Origin: Paragonimus westermani
Taxonomy: Eukaryota; Platyhelminthes; Trematoda; Plagiorchiida; Troglotrematidae
Direction of reading: 5' to 3'
NCBI GenBank assembly: GCA_008508345.1
Contig: QNGE01000292.1
Location: 248,001 to 312,000 of the forward strand
Length of the DNA stretch: 64,000 nt
Position 1 is the first letter of the stretch, and every line of letters begins with the position of its first letter. Positions 39,859 to 48,865 of the stretch are shown in pieces. The position numbers and the translations under genes are program-made. Below the pieces are notes generated by a model. The model was not told where the DNA came from and ran no database searches. It worked only from the letters and a program-made list of their open reading frames with translations.

Positions 39859-39883
39859 GGTTCGAATCCCACCTCTGTCACCA
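39859..39883 (-). promoter_or_regulatory. Primer-binding site
   Basis: On the minus strand TGGTGACAGAGGTGGGATTC and five further bases follow the 5' LTR after a 3-nt spacer. They are complementary to a tRNA 3' end with CCA, discriminator A, a 7-nt acceptor strand CTCTGTC, the T-stem CCCAC and a T-loop TTCGAAT. Geometry is exact, so this is a tRNA complement of 25 nt. The tRNA identity is not assigned. Confidence 0.8.
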
Positions 39884-39886
39884 ATT

Positions 39887-40226
39887 ATAACTGGACAGCG
39901 ATCGCAGACAGTCTCGACGCAATCCAAAACCAGAGAAAAGACATAAAGAACAATCCCAACTAGTGTATCGGCGATACATAGACGAGGCGGCGATCCGCAC
40001 AACGCCAATGGCAACAACGAAATCCAAGTCCCAATAATGACACATATTTTACTCGTTCCAAACAAGTAAGTCCAGGGGGAGAATCGAATGTCACAGTTCT
40101 ATTGACGTTCATTTCATGTGGAAAACGCCGAGTAATACGTAGGTGGGCGACCTGAAATAGATAACAAGAGAGAGAACATCAGCGGAAAGTTTAAATCACA
40201 TGGGCAACAGTTTCTGTTTTGTTACA
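39887..40226 (-). repeat. 5' LTR of the LTR-GLUT element, 340 bp
   Basis: This is the partner of 37,270-37,609, in the same orientation. On the minus strand it begins TGTAACAAAACAGAAAC and ends CCAGTTAT, followed by AAT and the primer-binding site. It would hold the promoter of the element transcript. I cannot point to a TATA box with confidence. Confidence 0.92.
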
Positions 40227-40231
40227 ACACT

Positions 40232-40730
40232 ACCTCTCAAGTTGCGCGCGTGACAAATCATTTCCCAAATGAATGCTTATCTCGGTATATTGTGAAATCT
40301 TGATGCCGTTTACTTGTAAAACTTGTTTTCGCGTAGTTTTTCTTCCTCACTCTCCCTTGCTGTACATTTTTTTGTGCCCTGGTTTCATTCTCGCCTGGCA
40401 TCTCCGCTATTACGGGACTGTTGTATTTGGTCATATTTACGCTAACCGTAAGTATCGGAACTTGTATATTTGATGGATTCAATATCGAGGGTTGTTGTTA
40501 TCTTCCACACTTTGTTTTGTCGTATTGTTTTAAAACATTAGCACCTTATTAATAAGAAACTCGCCAATACGACCGTCTTCCTGTTTAGATCCGATTTGGT
40601 TGCTCGACTGGCTCAGAATTTATAGGCGCTCGTTACTTACAGACGCGACTCTCGTAGATCCAGCATATCGATAGACGTTGCGAGAAGACTGAGCGTTGCT
40701 CGAACAACCAGTGGTCATCCGGGATTAACA
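40232..40730. repeat. Solo LTR family B, right part (split copy)
   Basis: Continues the family B LTR interrupted at 37,269 and ends GGGATTAACA. It aligns with 59,830-60,328. The following CTTAT (40731-40735) repeats the 5 bp in front of the left part. Together the halves make 658 bp against 663 bp in the uninterrupted copy. No internal element sequence accompanies it, so it is a solo LTR. Confidence 0.85.
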
Positions 40731-40799
40731 CTTATTGCCATTAGAAAAGTGGGGTTCACCGAGTCTTCCTTCAGGTGTTCCTCCGTGAGCATATCAGAC

Positions 40800-41008
40800 T
40801 GCTAAGTGCGTAAATATGTGAACGCATGTATTTATGTGTATAGTTGTATAGGTATATAAACATCTTTTTTCATGTAGGTATTTAAATATAGATACATATA
40901 TATACATCCTTTCATATTTATATATATCAACACTCATATATGTGCGTACATAAATGTGTATATATATGTACAGGCATATGTAAACATGCTCATGCAAACA
41001 TATATTTG
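40800..41008. repeat. TATG/TATA microsatellite tail
   Basis: About 200 bp of imperfect ATATGTAT-type repeats immediately follow the 3' end of the minus-strand RTE-like element. Similar tracts end the sibling copy (47,014-47,330). The open frames here that encode strings of Tyr, Ile and His are low-complexity by-products. Confidence 0.8.
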
Positions 41009-44000
41009 GTTGGCGGCATCCGATTCGGATTAGTCTGTCGCAGTGACCGAAGCCAAAGAACGCCTGCGCTCAGCCATCACTGCAACTGGCTTGCCCTGCA
41101 CCAATTGCAGTTCCACCAACACACCACGTATCCAGTGTAGACCCGAAGGAATAAGAGCGGGAGGTGGGCCAGTGGGGCCTTTGTGTTCAGCCGGCCAATG
41201 CTGGTTAGCCACTTGATTGGCTAATAAGGAAAGGAAATTGTTATATCTCGGAAACTAAACAGAGAGAGGCTGCAATGACGAGATCTAAACTAGGAAGAAA
41301 GATTTGTGAAGTGTAATACAAGAAGCATTGCAGTATAGGATTGCATGTTGGTGCAACCTAAAGAAGATGGGAATGAGAAGCAAATTTCTCGCTCAACTAT
41401 GGAAAAGCCAGGCAGATCATTCATAATACAATACACCGACAAAGCCGAAGAAAATAATAGATAGAAAACCACAGATGCTCAAGTTTCTGATAAGGGAAGC
41501 GGATGAGTTGTCTACGAATGGGAGTAGGATGGATACGTTGATATTACATACCTGACCGGAGCCGAACGTACTCGTCGTCTCTTCGCCGACGGGGTACTAT
41601 GAGTACGTTGGTGACCTACCAGCCCCAAACGGCCAGCGCATTCGCGGCCGCACACATCACAACGCCATATAGTCACGTCACCGCGACCTATGGCACCGAT
41701 GGTTCCTTTGCGTACCGCACGCTTCCGCTCGCGACCACGCAATAGTTGCTCGTTGAACGCTCGGACGCCCGCCCGAACCGTATTCCTCCAGGCCGTCCGG
41801 TTCAACGCCAAATCTTCCCAACATCTAAAATCAATGTTACAACGTGAAAGACTTACCTGCACAACATCCTGGTACCTCCGCTTCTGGCCACCGGGATTTC
41901 GCTTACCTGACTTCACTTGTCCGTACAGTAACTGCTTCGGGATACGGTCATCGCCCATCCGACGGACGTGACCGAGCCAACGGAGCTGGTTCAGCATCAA
42001 CATGGCTTCCATCCCGTCCATGTCCGCTCGCCGCATTACCTCAGTGTTCGGAATCATGTCCGACCACCGAATACCCAAGATGCGCCTCAGACACTGAACA
42101 TGGAAACGGCTCAAATAGCTCACGTTCCGCTGATACAGTGTCCACGTCTCACTGCCGTACAGCAGGATAGACAGCACCATTGAGCGGTAGACACACAACT
42201 TCGTGGCCATCTTCAGGCTGTGATTCTTCCAGACACGCCTTTCAAGACGTCCGAAAGCAGCGCTAGCCTTTGCCACACGCGCTCTCAACTCGCGGTCCAC
42301 GGACAGATCTGTCGACAAGTTGCTACCCAAGTAGCAAAAATCCCCGCAGCCATTCACAGTGTCTCCAGCGATGCGAATTTCGGGTGGAGGTACACAAGCA
42401 GCACCTCCACCAGGAGAAGGCTGAAAAAACGAATACGTCTTACCTGTGTTGATGTCCAACCCGAACTTCGATGCTGCCGAAGCGAATGCTGTAGCTAGAC
42501 GTTGCAGTTCTTCTTCGCTGTGCGCTAGCAAGGCGCTGTCATCGGCGAACAGAAGCATCCGCATCCTTGAGGTCTGCAGCCGGGTTGAGGCGCCAAATCG
42601 TCGGATATTCAACAGACGCCCGTCCGTCCGGTACTCCACCTCGACACCATCCTCTCCAGAGTTCTGAAAAGCAACTGTTACCATCGCAGTCAAATATAAA
42701 CTAAATAGGGCTGGGGCTAGAACACAACCCTGCTTCACGCCAGTGACGATGTCGAAATCATCAGAGGTCGATCCACACGATTGCACCTTCGCCTTCATGC
42801 CCGCATGCAACAATCTAACCATATTGACGAACTTACCTGGACATCCAAACTTACCAAGCACCGTCCACAGCGCCTCGCGGTTCACGGAATCGAACGCTTT
42901 GGTGAAGTCCACGAACAGGGCATACAAGGGCTGATTCCGTTCTCGGCACTTCTCCTGAAGCTGTCGAGCAGCAAACACCAGGTCGATTGTACTCCGACTC
43001 GACCGAAATCCACACTGCTCCTCGGGAACATTCATCTCCAGAACGGACGCATTCAGTCGGTTCAAGAGGATTCTGGCAAGCACCTTGCCTGCACAGCTCA
43101 AGAGGCTGATACCTCGGTAGCTGTCGGTGCATTGCTTGCTACCCTTCCCTTTGAACAAGGGTACGATGAGGGCATCCTTGAAGTCTTGCGGCATCACCTC
43201 GTGCTCCCAGATGGAGTGAACCAGCTGGAGCAGAGCGCGTTCCAACGCCGGACCGCCATTCTTCAGGATCTCACCTGGCAGCCCATCCTCGCCTGCAGCC
43301 TTCCCGTTGCGCAGTTGACCAATCGCCCTCTGCAACTCCAGCAAGTCGGGGGCGAGAGCAAGCGAAGATTTGACGTCCTGTTGCGGCAGACTGTTAACAG
43401 TCGCCCAATCAATTGTAGTAGGGCGGTTTAACAGGCTGCCGAAGTGTTTGCGCCATATTCCCATGATGTCTTCCGGCTGGCTGCAAGAACAACCGGTGTC
43501 CACGTCTACCAGTGCTTTAGTAGACTGGATAGACGGACCGAAGATCGCCTTAAGCGAATCGTAAAACTCCTTGTGTTGCCGACGATCTGCGAAGCCCTGC
43601 ATGCGCTCGCCCTGTTTCCTCCACCAGTTGTCCTTAATTCCGCGAACACGCTCAGCCAGTTGACGGCGGATATTCCGGAACCTAGTCTTCTTCGCTCCAT
43701 TGCCAGGGTCCATTGTGCATGTGGCGAACGCGGCATTCTTCTCTCGTACCAAGTTGGAGATAGCCACGTTGTTGTCATCGAACCAATCCGGGCGTTTCTT
43801 GCGCTCCACACCGATCGTCTCGGTGGCTGCTACCATAATCTGTTTCTTCAGTTGTTGCCACATACCCTCGGGGGTAGTGGGTACAGGAGCATTGTGCAGG
43901 CGAGCGACGACTGCACGTTGAAAGGCAGCCTTCGTCTCGAAGTTCTCCAACCTTCTGATATCCAGCTTCTGCCGTTGTCCAAAAGATCTACAATAAACGG

Positions 44001-45480
44001 ACTTGCGTACATGGATAAACAATTTGGTCCTGACCAGCCTATGATCTGTGCTACATTCAGCCCCGCGCATCACTCGCGTGATGCGCACTTCACCAATGTC
44101 GCGCTGCCGCACAATCACGTAGTCAAGTAGGTGGTGGTGACCGCTTCGTGGATGAGTCCACGTCGTGATGTCGCTCGCATCCAGCTGGAATCGGGTGTTC
44201 GTGATAGCCAGCTCGTGAGTAGCACACAGGTGCAGCAGACGATCACCGTTCGCGTTGACTGAACCAATGCCGTAGGGTCCGAGGACTCCCGGCCAAGCTA
44301 CAGAGTCGCGCCCAACTCTAGCGTTCAAGTCACCCAAAACAAACAGTCGGTCATTCACTGGCGCAGACCGGATTGTGGCGGACAGCTGATCATAGAACTG
44401 GTCCTTTGTATCATCAGTGTGACACATAGTTGGACCATAAACACTAACAAATGTAGCACACTTACCTCGACCGAGTCGCAGGCGCATCGACAGCATTCGG
44501 GGGCTGATGCCGTGCGGTTCGCCTATCATCAAACCATTGATGCGATCAGCGACTGCAAAACAGACACCATGCTCCCGAACACCGTCTGTCGGGTAGCCTA
44601 TCCAGTAGAAAGTGTACCCGGCGCCTGCTTCCCGCAACTTACCTTGGTATGCAAGCCTTGTCTCACTCAAGGCTGCTGTGTCGACTCCATATCGACGCAG
44701 TTCCATCTCGATCGGGGCCGTGCGTCGTTCCGGTCGTTCTCTGACGCTGCGTCGATCCAGCAGCGTGCGCACGTTCCAAGTTCCAATGGTAAGCGTCCTG
44801 CGTCCACGAGCCTGTCTCAGGTTGGTCCTCGGGGCACTGGTACCTGATTGGGCATTATCTCCAAGGGGGTTCCTGTTCGAGAAAAAGTATGGGGGTGAGT
44901 GTTTGGCAGTAGCATATTTTCGCTTATCCACCCTGCCATGTGCAGCAGATAGGGCGACCCGGTTTATCCTGCGCGACGGCTGATGCAGTATGGTGTTTCG
45001 ATTATTTTGTATCATCATTGTATGTATGGGCTTTGGATACTGCCAGGACGCCCAGACCTGTGGAAGAGAGCGATTAGGGTTCTCAACCAAAGCCTTTGGC
45101 TAAAAAGCCTAAACCGCAAGGAAGCAGGTGACTCACACACACATGCAGATATGACAGCATCAGCCACCAAAGAGAGGATCGATAGCCATATCAAAGCAGA
45201 TCCAGCACCCACTCACAGGAACAGTAACACTACACACACGGTCCCAGCAGACAGACATAGAGTCAATTCAGGCAGCAACGAGCATCACGCCCAAAGAAGC
45301 TACAGCACACCATCAACACGCATAACAAACGCACGCATCTGCTTTTTGTCTGGCTGCTCCCCTTTGGCCAATCTGACAAGGTTGAACCTGAAGGAACCGA
45401 AGTCCCAGTCAGCACAGCCCTCCGGATCAAAACAGCACGCAAGCCTGACCACCGTGCCAAGGTAGCAGGAAAGCGCCACG
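41009..45480 (-). mobile_element. RTE-like non-LTR retrotransposon, apparently full length
   Basis: Minus-strand element with a 5' leader (upstream of 45,090), one intact ORF, a 500-bp 3' untranslated region (41,511-41,009) ending GATGCCGCCAACC, and a microsatellite tail. The leader block 45,333-45,478 and the 3' region recur in the sibling at 46.4-47.0 kb. The leader may extend to about 46,130, because the DNA there shares its G-poor plus strand. No target duplication could be identified because the flanks are simple repeats. Confidence 0.85.
41512..45090 (-). CDS. Endonuclease/reverse transcriptase polyprotein, intact
   Basis: The 1192-residue protein nicks target DNA and copies element RNA by target-primed reverse transcription. 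The N-terminal APE-type endonuclease spans about residues 100-355 with NVRT (106), SETR (E143), LGDLNARVG (D254, N256) and STDHRLV (D349, H350). RT spans about 585-870 with NGKAAGEDGLP, DSYRGISLL, FVDFTKAFDS (D728), GVKQGCVLAP and LLFADDSALL (D850, D851). A C2H2-like finger sits at C1144, C1147, H1160, H1164 in WRCDVCGRECAGRLGLVGHQ. All catalytic residues expected are present and there is no stop or frameshift. The first in-frame ATG was taken; the endonuclease fold begins about 100 residues in, so a later start is possible. Clade (RTE-like, as in craniofacial-development-protein-2-type endonucleases) is from motifs only. Confidence 0.9.
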   Translation of the reverse strand: MVENPNRSLPQVWASWQYPKPIHTMMIQNNRNTILHQPSRRINRVALSAAHGRVDKRKYATAKHSPPYFFSNRNPLGDNAQSGTSAPRTNLRQARGRRTLTIGTWNVRTLLDRRSVRERPERRTAPIEMELRRYGVDTAALSETRLAYQGKLREAGAGYTFYWIGYPTDGVREHGVCFAVADRINGLMIGEPHGISPRMLSMRLRLGRGKCATFVSVYGPTMCHTDDTKDQFYDQLSATIRSAPVNDRLFVLGDLNARVGRDSVAWPGVLGPYGIGSVNANGDRLLHLCATHELAITNTRFQLDASDITTWTHPRSGHHHLLDYVIVRQRDIGEVRITRVMRGAECSTDHRLVRTKLFIHVRKSVYCRSFGQRQKLDIRRLENFETKAAFQRAVVARLHNAPVPTTPEGMWQQLKKQIMVAATETIGVERKKRPDWFDDNNVAISNLVREKNAAFATCTMDPGNGAKKTRFRNIRRQLAERVRGIKDNWWRKQGERMQGFADRRQHKEFYDSLKAIFGPSIQSTKALVDVDTGCSCSQPEDIMGIWRKHFGSLLNRPTTIDWATVNSLPQQDVKSSLALAPDLLELQRAIGQLRNGKAAGEDGLPGEILKNGGPALERALLQLVHSIWEHEVMPQDFKDALIVPLFKGKGSKQCTDSYRGISLLSCAGKVLARILLNRLNASVLEMNVPEEQCGFRSSRSTIDLVFAARQLQEKCRERNQPLYALFVDFTKAFDSVNREALWTVLGKFGCPGKFVNMVRLLHAGMKAKVQSCGSTSDDFDIVTGVKQGCVLAPALFSLYLTAMVTVAFQNSGEDGVEVEYRTDGRLLNIRRFGASTRLQTSRMRMLLFADDSALLAHSEEELQRLATAFASAASKFGLDINTGKTYSFFQPSPGGGAACVPPPEIRIAGDTVNGCGDFCYLGSNLSTDLSVDRELRARVAKASAAFGRLERRVWKNHSLKMATKLCVYRSMVLSILLYGSETWTLYQRNVSYLSRFHVQCLRRILGIRWSDMIPNTEVMRRADMDGMEAMLMLNQLRWLGHVRRMGDDRIPKQLLYGQVKSGKRNPGGQKRRYQDVVQVSLSRCNIDFRCWEDLALNRTAWRNTVRAGVRAFNEQLLRGRERKRAVRKGTIGAIGRGDVTIWRCDVCGRECAGRLGLVGHQRTHSTPSAKRRRVRSAPVRYVISTYPSYSHS

Positions 45481-46130
45481 CACACCACAAACGTCGTCGC
45501 CCATAACAAAATCTAACAAAACCGGTGAAAATGGACAGCTGACATTGAAACTACCAGACAGCTCGTCACAGACCCTAACCTGAACCGAAATATAGGAAAG
45601 AACAGTTGACACCAGGTTCGTACACTTACTCGACACAACCCTCCATATAAGCGACTACAGTACCACACAAACGTACACGTATACACACAGTACCATTTAT
45701 CCATCGCCCAACATACCACGCATTCATACCATCACAACGTTCACACATGGTCGCCAGCCTCAGAAGCGACCCTACCGAATCCGCCATCCTCACACTGCCA
45801 GCCACTATAGATATCACTCACTGATTTCCAGATCGACACACACACCGTCGACCTACGTCAACAATAGGCGTGTGCACCCCGGCGCCAGATGTAATTGACC
45901 ATCTTCCTAGGCAACAATCGGAACAACAAACATAACTCACAATCCACATACGACCTGATCACCACAGTCAACTCAGATAGACGATCTCGCTATCATCAAA
46001 AACACAATCCATGATTTAGTCAACCAGAATAATGGCCAGATGCACACAACGATCACCAGCAATCACCAATACGCATCTTCGCGTCCAACACAACCGGATA
46101 ATCACACAACTGCACAACAATACAAGTCAT
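45481..46130 (-). other. G-poor (plus strand) leader-like stretch
   Basis: The plus strand is strikingly poor in G and rich in A and C, starting around 45,130 and clearest from 45,480 to 46,130. Read on the minus strand it is GT-rich. It directly precedes the RTE-like element and probably is part of its 5' leader. I see no gene in it. Confidence 0.4.
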
Positions 46131-46134
46131 ATAT

Positions 46135-46395
46135 TCACATAGATATACGCAAACTTACCTGTATATACATGCATGTGTATATACGTGAATAGACATACAT
46201 GTAACTATGCTCATATATGAATGTATACATATATGCATATACACACACGTATGCATACGTACATATATATGTATGTATACATAAGTATTTATATAGAAGT
46301 ATACATATATATGTATGCATATTTGTATACCTAATTCTTACTTTTACATATACGTGTATATATATATGTGTGCGTACATATATTTATGTGTATGT
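46135..46395. repeat. TATG/TATA microsatellite
   Basis: Imperfect ATATGTAT repeats stand immediately upstream of the plus-strand deleted copy. They may be the target of its insertion or the tail of another copy. Confidence 0.75.
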
Positions 46396-47013
46396 CCTGA
46401 CCCTTTCTGCTACCTTGGCGTGGTGGTCAGGCTTGCGTGCTGTTTAGATCCTGAGGGCTGTGCTGACTGTGACTTCGGTCCTTGCGGGTTCAACCTTGTC
46501 AGATTGGCCGGAGGGGAGCAGCCAGACAAAAGCAGATGCGTGAGTGTCTGTGGACTTCCATCCATTATTTTCTTCGGCTTTGTCGGTGTATTGTATTATG
46601 AATGATCTGCCTGGCTTTTCCATAGTTGAGCGAGAAATTTGCTTTTCATTCCCATCTTCTTTAGGTTGCACCAACATGCAATCCTATACTGCAATGCTTC
46701 TTGTATTACACTTCACAAATCTTTCTTCCTAGTTTAGATCTCGTCATTGCAGCCTCTCTCTGTTTAGTTTCCGAGATATAACAATTTCCTTTCCTTATTA
46801 GCCAATCAAGTGGCTAACCAGCATTGGCCGGCTGAACACAAAGGCCCCACTGGCCCACCTCCCGCTCTTATTCCTTCGGGTCTACACTGGATACGTGGTG
46901 TGTTGGTGGAACTGCAATTGGTGCAGCGCAAGCCAGTTGCAGTGATGGCTGAGCGCAGGCGTTCTTTGGCTTCGGTCACTGCGACAGACTAACCGGAATC
47001 GGATGCCGCCAAC
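46396..47013 (+). mobile_element. Internally deleted RTE-like copy
   Basis: A leader block of about 150 bp (46,397-46,555, matching 45,478-45,333 of the full element) is joined to the 3' untranslated region (46,564-47,013, matching 41,461-41,009). The entire ORF is deleted. The 3' region is nearly identical to that of the full element. The longest translated frame there (46,810-46,992) differs by one residue in 60. It keeps both ends, so it is a plausible non-autonomous passenger of the intact element, in head-to-head orientation. Confidence 0.8.
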
Positions 47014-47330
47014 AATGTGTGTGTATATATGAACATATGTATATATATATACATTCCGATGCACATACACGTATGTACGCACATATATTTTTACATATAT
47101 GTACACGTTAATATACATATGTATAATTACTCATCACTATACATACATACAGACACATATGTATATGTACATATTTATGTAAACAGACGTGTACATATTG
47201 ACGTGTATATATATACATAAATATGTGTATATATATTTCCGCATACATACACTTATGTGTAGACATATGTATACCCTTATATATATGCATATGCATACGC
47301 ACATATGTATATAAATATACCCAATGTGCA
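47014..47330. repeat. TATG/TATA microsatellite tail
   Basis: About 320 bp of imperfect TATGTATA-type repeats directly follow the GATGCCGCCAAC end of the deleted copy, as they do at the full-length element. Confidence 0.8.
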
Positions 47331-47724
47331 TTTCTTCACCGTCGTTCAGAATAACCAGTTGTTCAAGTGGAAAATTGGCTTTAAGGTCAACTAGCGTAAC
47401 GTGTGACCGAAACGAGCGATCCCGCACGAACTGAATTTGTATTGCGTAACGGGGCGTGCTGCTGTATTGCCGGTGTCGTTTTAGTTTGCGTTTGTGTAAG
47501 CCGTGCGTATGGCTGACTGGACCTTTAGCTCATGCCTGTTCATACAATTCTCTTTTACAGGACGTTTGTTGGAACTCCTACATCGGAAGATCGCTGTTTT
47601 CGGGGCCTCCACACTGCTCAACATTCGGTACACGATATCCATGGACAGTCAGAGCGGAAGCGGCTGACCTACATGTTACACTCTTCACGAATTTGGTTTT
47701 CGCAGGTACGAAAAAACTCTCCCA
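47331..47724. other. Unassigned stretch
   Basis: Higher-GC sequence. A 145-nt segment (47,561-47,705) lies between an acceptor-like TTCTCTTTTACAG and a donor-like GCAG/GTACG, but two frames stay open across it and neither gives a protein I recognise. Confidence 0.25.
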
Positions 47725-47915
47725 ACCTGAAGTGTGTGCAGTTCGGGTTCGCGCCACTGTCATGTGGTGTGCATACAAACAAACAGTCGGACAGCTCGCA
47801 TCATGCGAACTTTCCTGATATCTCAGGTACAATATGAAACTCTCAGTTTTGGAACTAGTTTACAAATCGTCCGGCAGGCAGGTAAGCAAGCTAGTAAAAT
47901 CTCCAGGTCGCTACA
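47725..47915 (-). repeat. Family A LTR relic, 5' part
   Basis: On the minus strand it starts TGTAGCGACCTGGAGATTTT and continues with homology to the first half of the family A LTR, including GTTCGCATGATG-like and CGCGAACCCGAA-like blocks. The start matches the TG start of the 377-bp copies. The second half is missing. Confidence 0.7.
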
Positions 47916-48469
47916 CAGCTCCCTTCTAGATGAGTACTGTGACAAACATTCGATGCCAATGAGGACAAGTAGGGACAGCCACCATTCACCTGATCTGGTT
48001 CGAGACATACCAGCTGATAGCTAATCGACCTGCGGTTGGCACGCCGCATGTAAAAAAGCACCAGTTCCCACAGTTCCCAACAAGCTCCCAGTCGGATGTC
48101 CTTCCTTGAAGCTGTCGAAACAACAGCAGACGTGAATGCTCAAGGTGGTGTATCAAGGCAACCATACGTTCAAGGATTCCACGTCACGACATGCTGTCGA
48201 AGGTGAGTGTAAACGCTATGAAAGTCTCAAATAAACGCAGAAGTGCTGCTGTGGAAGCCATTTTACTCAGAGACCAAGAGAGAAGATGTGAGCATATGTA
48301 TGAAAATTTGGTTTTACAACGCCCGAGGCAGAGGAGGACTAGGAAGAACAAGAAAAGAAAGAAAACCGTATAAAGCAAACATGTTACCATATACCACGAT
48401 AATGGTTGTGAGAATGAGATGAATGATTTGCGTCGATTGCCCATAGACAGCAGCAACTTGCATTCTGGC
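47916..48469. other. No gene supported
   Basis: A basic 60-codon plus-strand frame (48,191-48,373, ending RTRKNKKRKKTV) stays open but is not recognisable. Confidence 0.3.
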
Positions 48470-48865
48470 GCTTACGTGTGTGTAACAAATGCTTATGTGC
48501 ATAACGGTGGTCGTGAACTCCCCAGATTGATTAATTATATAGTAATATACTACATCGTAACTATAGGTATATAGATTAAACACAACTTCAGGTTGTACAC
48601 GGTATATATATACGTATATATATATATACTATGCTTGCCATATGCATACATATACCATATATGTCATGTGGCACCTACGTGTACGTAACAAATGCTTTTG
48701 AGAATAAAGGTGACTGTCAAGTCCATAGATCAGTGAATTGTTATTATTATGTTGTATTTTTTATGTTATGGGGTTATCATGTTACATGGTAAATATATGT
48801 ACATAGCTTAAACACAACTCCGGGTGGTGCATTGCTATATATATATATATATATCATATCGCGCA
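48470..48865. repeat. Diverged tandem duplication with AT tracts
   Basis: Two units of about 160-200 bp (48,470-48,630 and 48,668-48,865) share ACGTGT(G/A)xGTAACAAATGCTT near the start and TTAAACACAACT near the end. Each closes with a long TATATA tract. The middle parts have diverged strongly, so the duplication is old or the units are two separate repeat insertions with AT tails. Confidence 0.65.

Larger units (their letters stand above)
37265..40231 (-). mobile_element. LTR retrotransposon carrying an SLC2-type transporter
   Basis: On the minus strand the order is 5' LTR (39887-40226), primer-binding site (39859-39883), GLUT-like reading frame (39795-38341), integrase C-terminal third (38333-37621), polypurine tract (37623-37610), 3' LTR (37609-37270). 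The 5-bp duplication ACACT flanks it (37265-37269 and 40227-40231). Gag, protease, RT, RNase H and the integrase zinc and first catalytic region are absent, so it is non-autonomous. The integrase remnant is gypsy-like. Because both LTRs, priming sites and duplication enclose the transporter, the whole unit moved as one. It is inserted in a family B solo LTR whose uninterrupted copy is at 59.7 kb. Confidence 0.88.

Noticed and set aside
39859..39890. 3' half of a tRNA gene on the plus strand
   Set aside because: It sits three bases inside the 5' LTR, ends exactly at CCA and has no 5' half; a primer-binding site explains it better.
37773..40065. Two nearly identical minus frames starting MFGTSKICVII as a gene family
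   Set aside because: They are translations of the two LTR copies and not proteins.
42781..44130. Plus-strand frames of up to 228 codons across 41.7-45.0 kb
   Set aside because: They are shadows of the 1192-codon minus-strand endonuclease/RT frame, which has full motif support.
40794..47302. Tyr/Ile/His-rich frames at 40.8, 46.2 and 47.1 kb
   Set aside because: Low-complexity translations of TATG microsatellites on both strands.
47561..47705. Possible plus-strand exon with good splice signals
   Set aside because: Two frames are open across it, neither gives recognisable protein, and it abuts an LTR relic.
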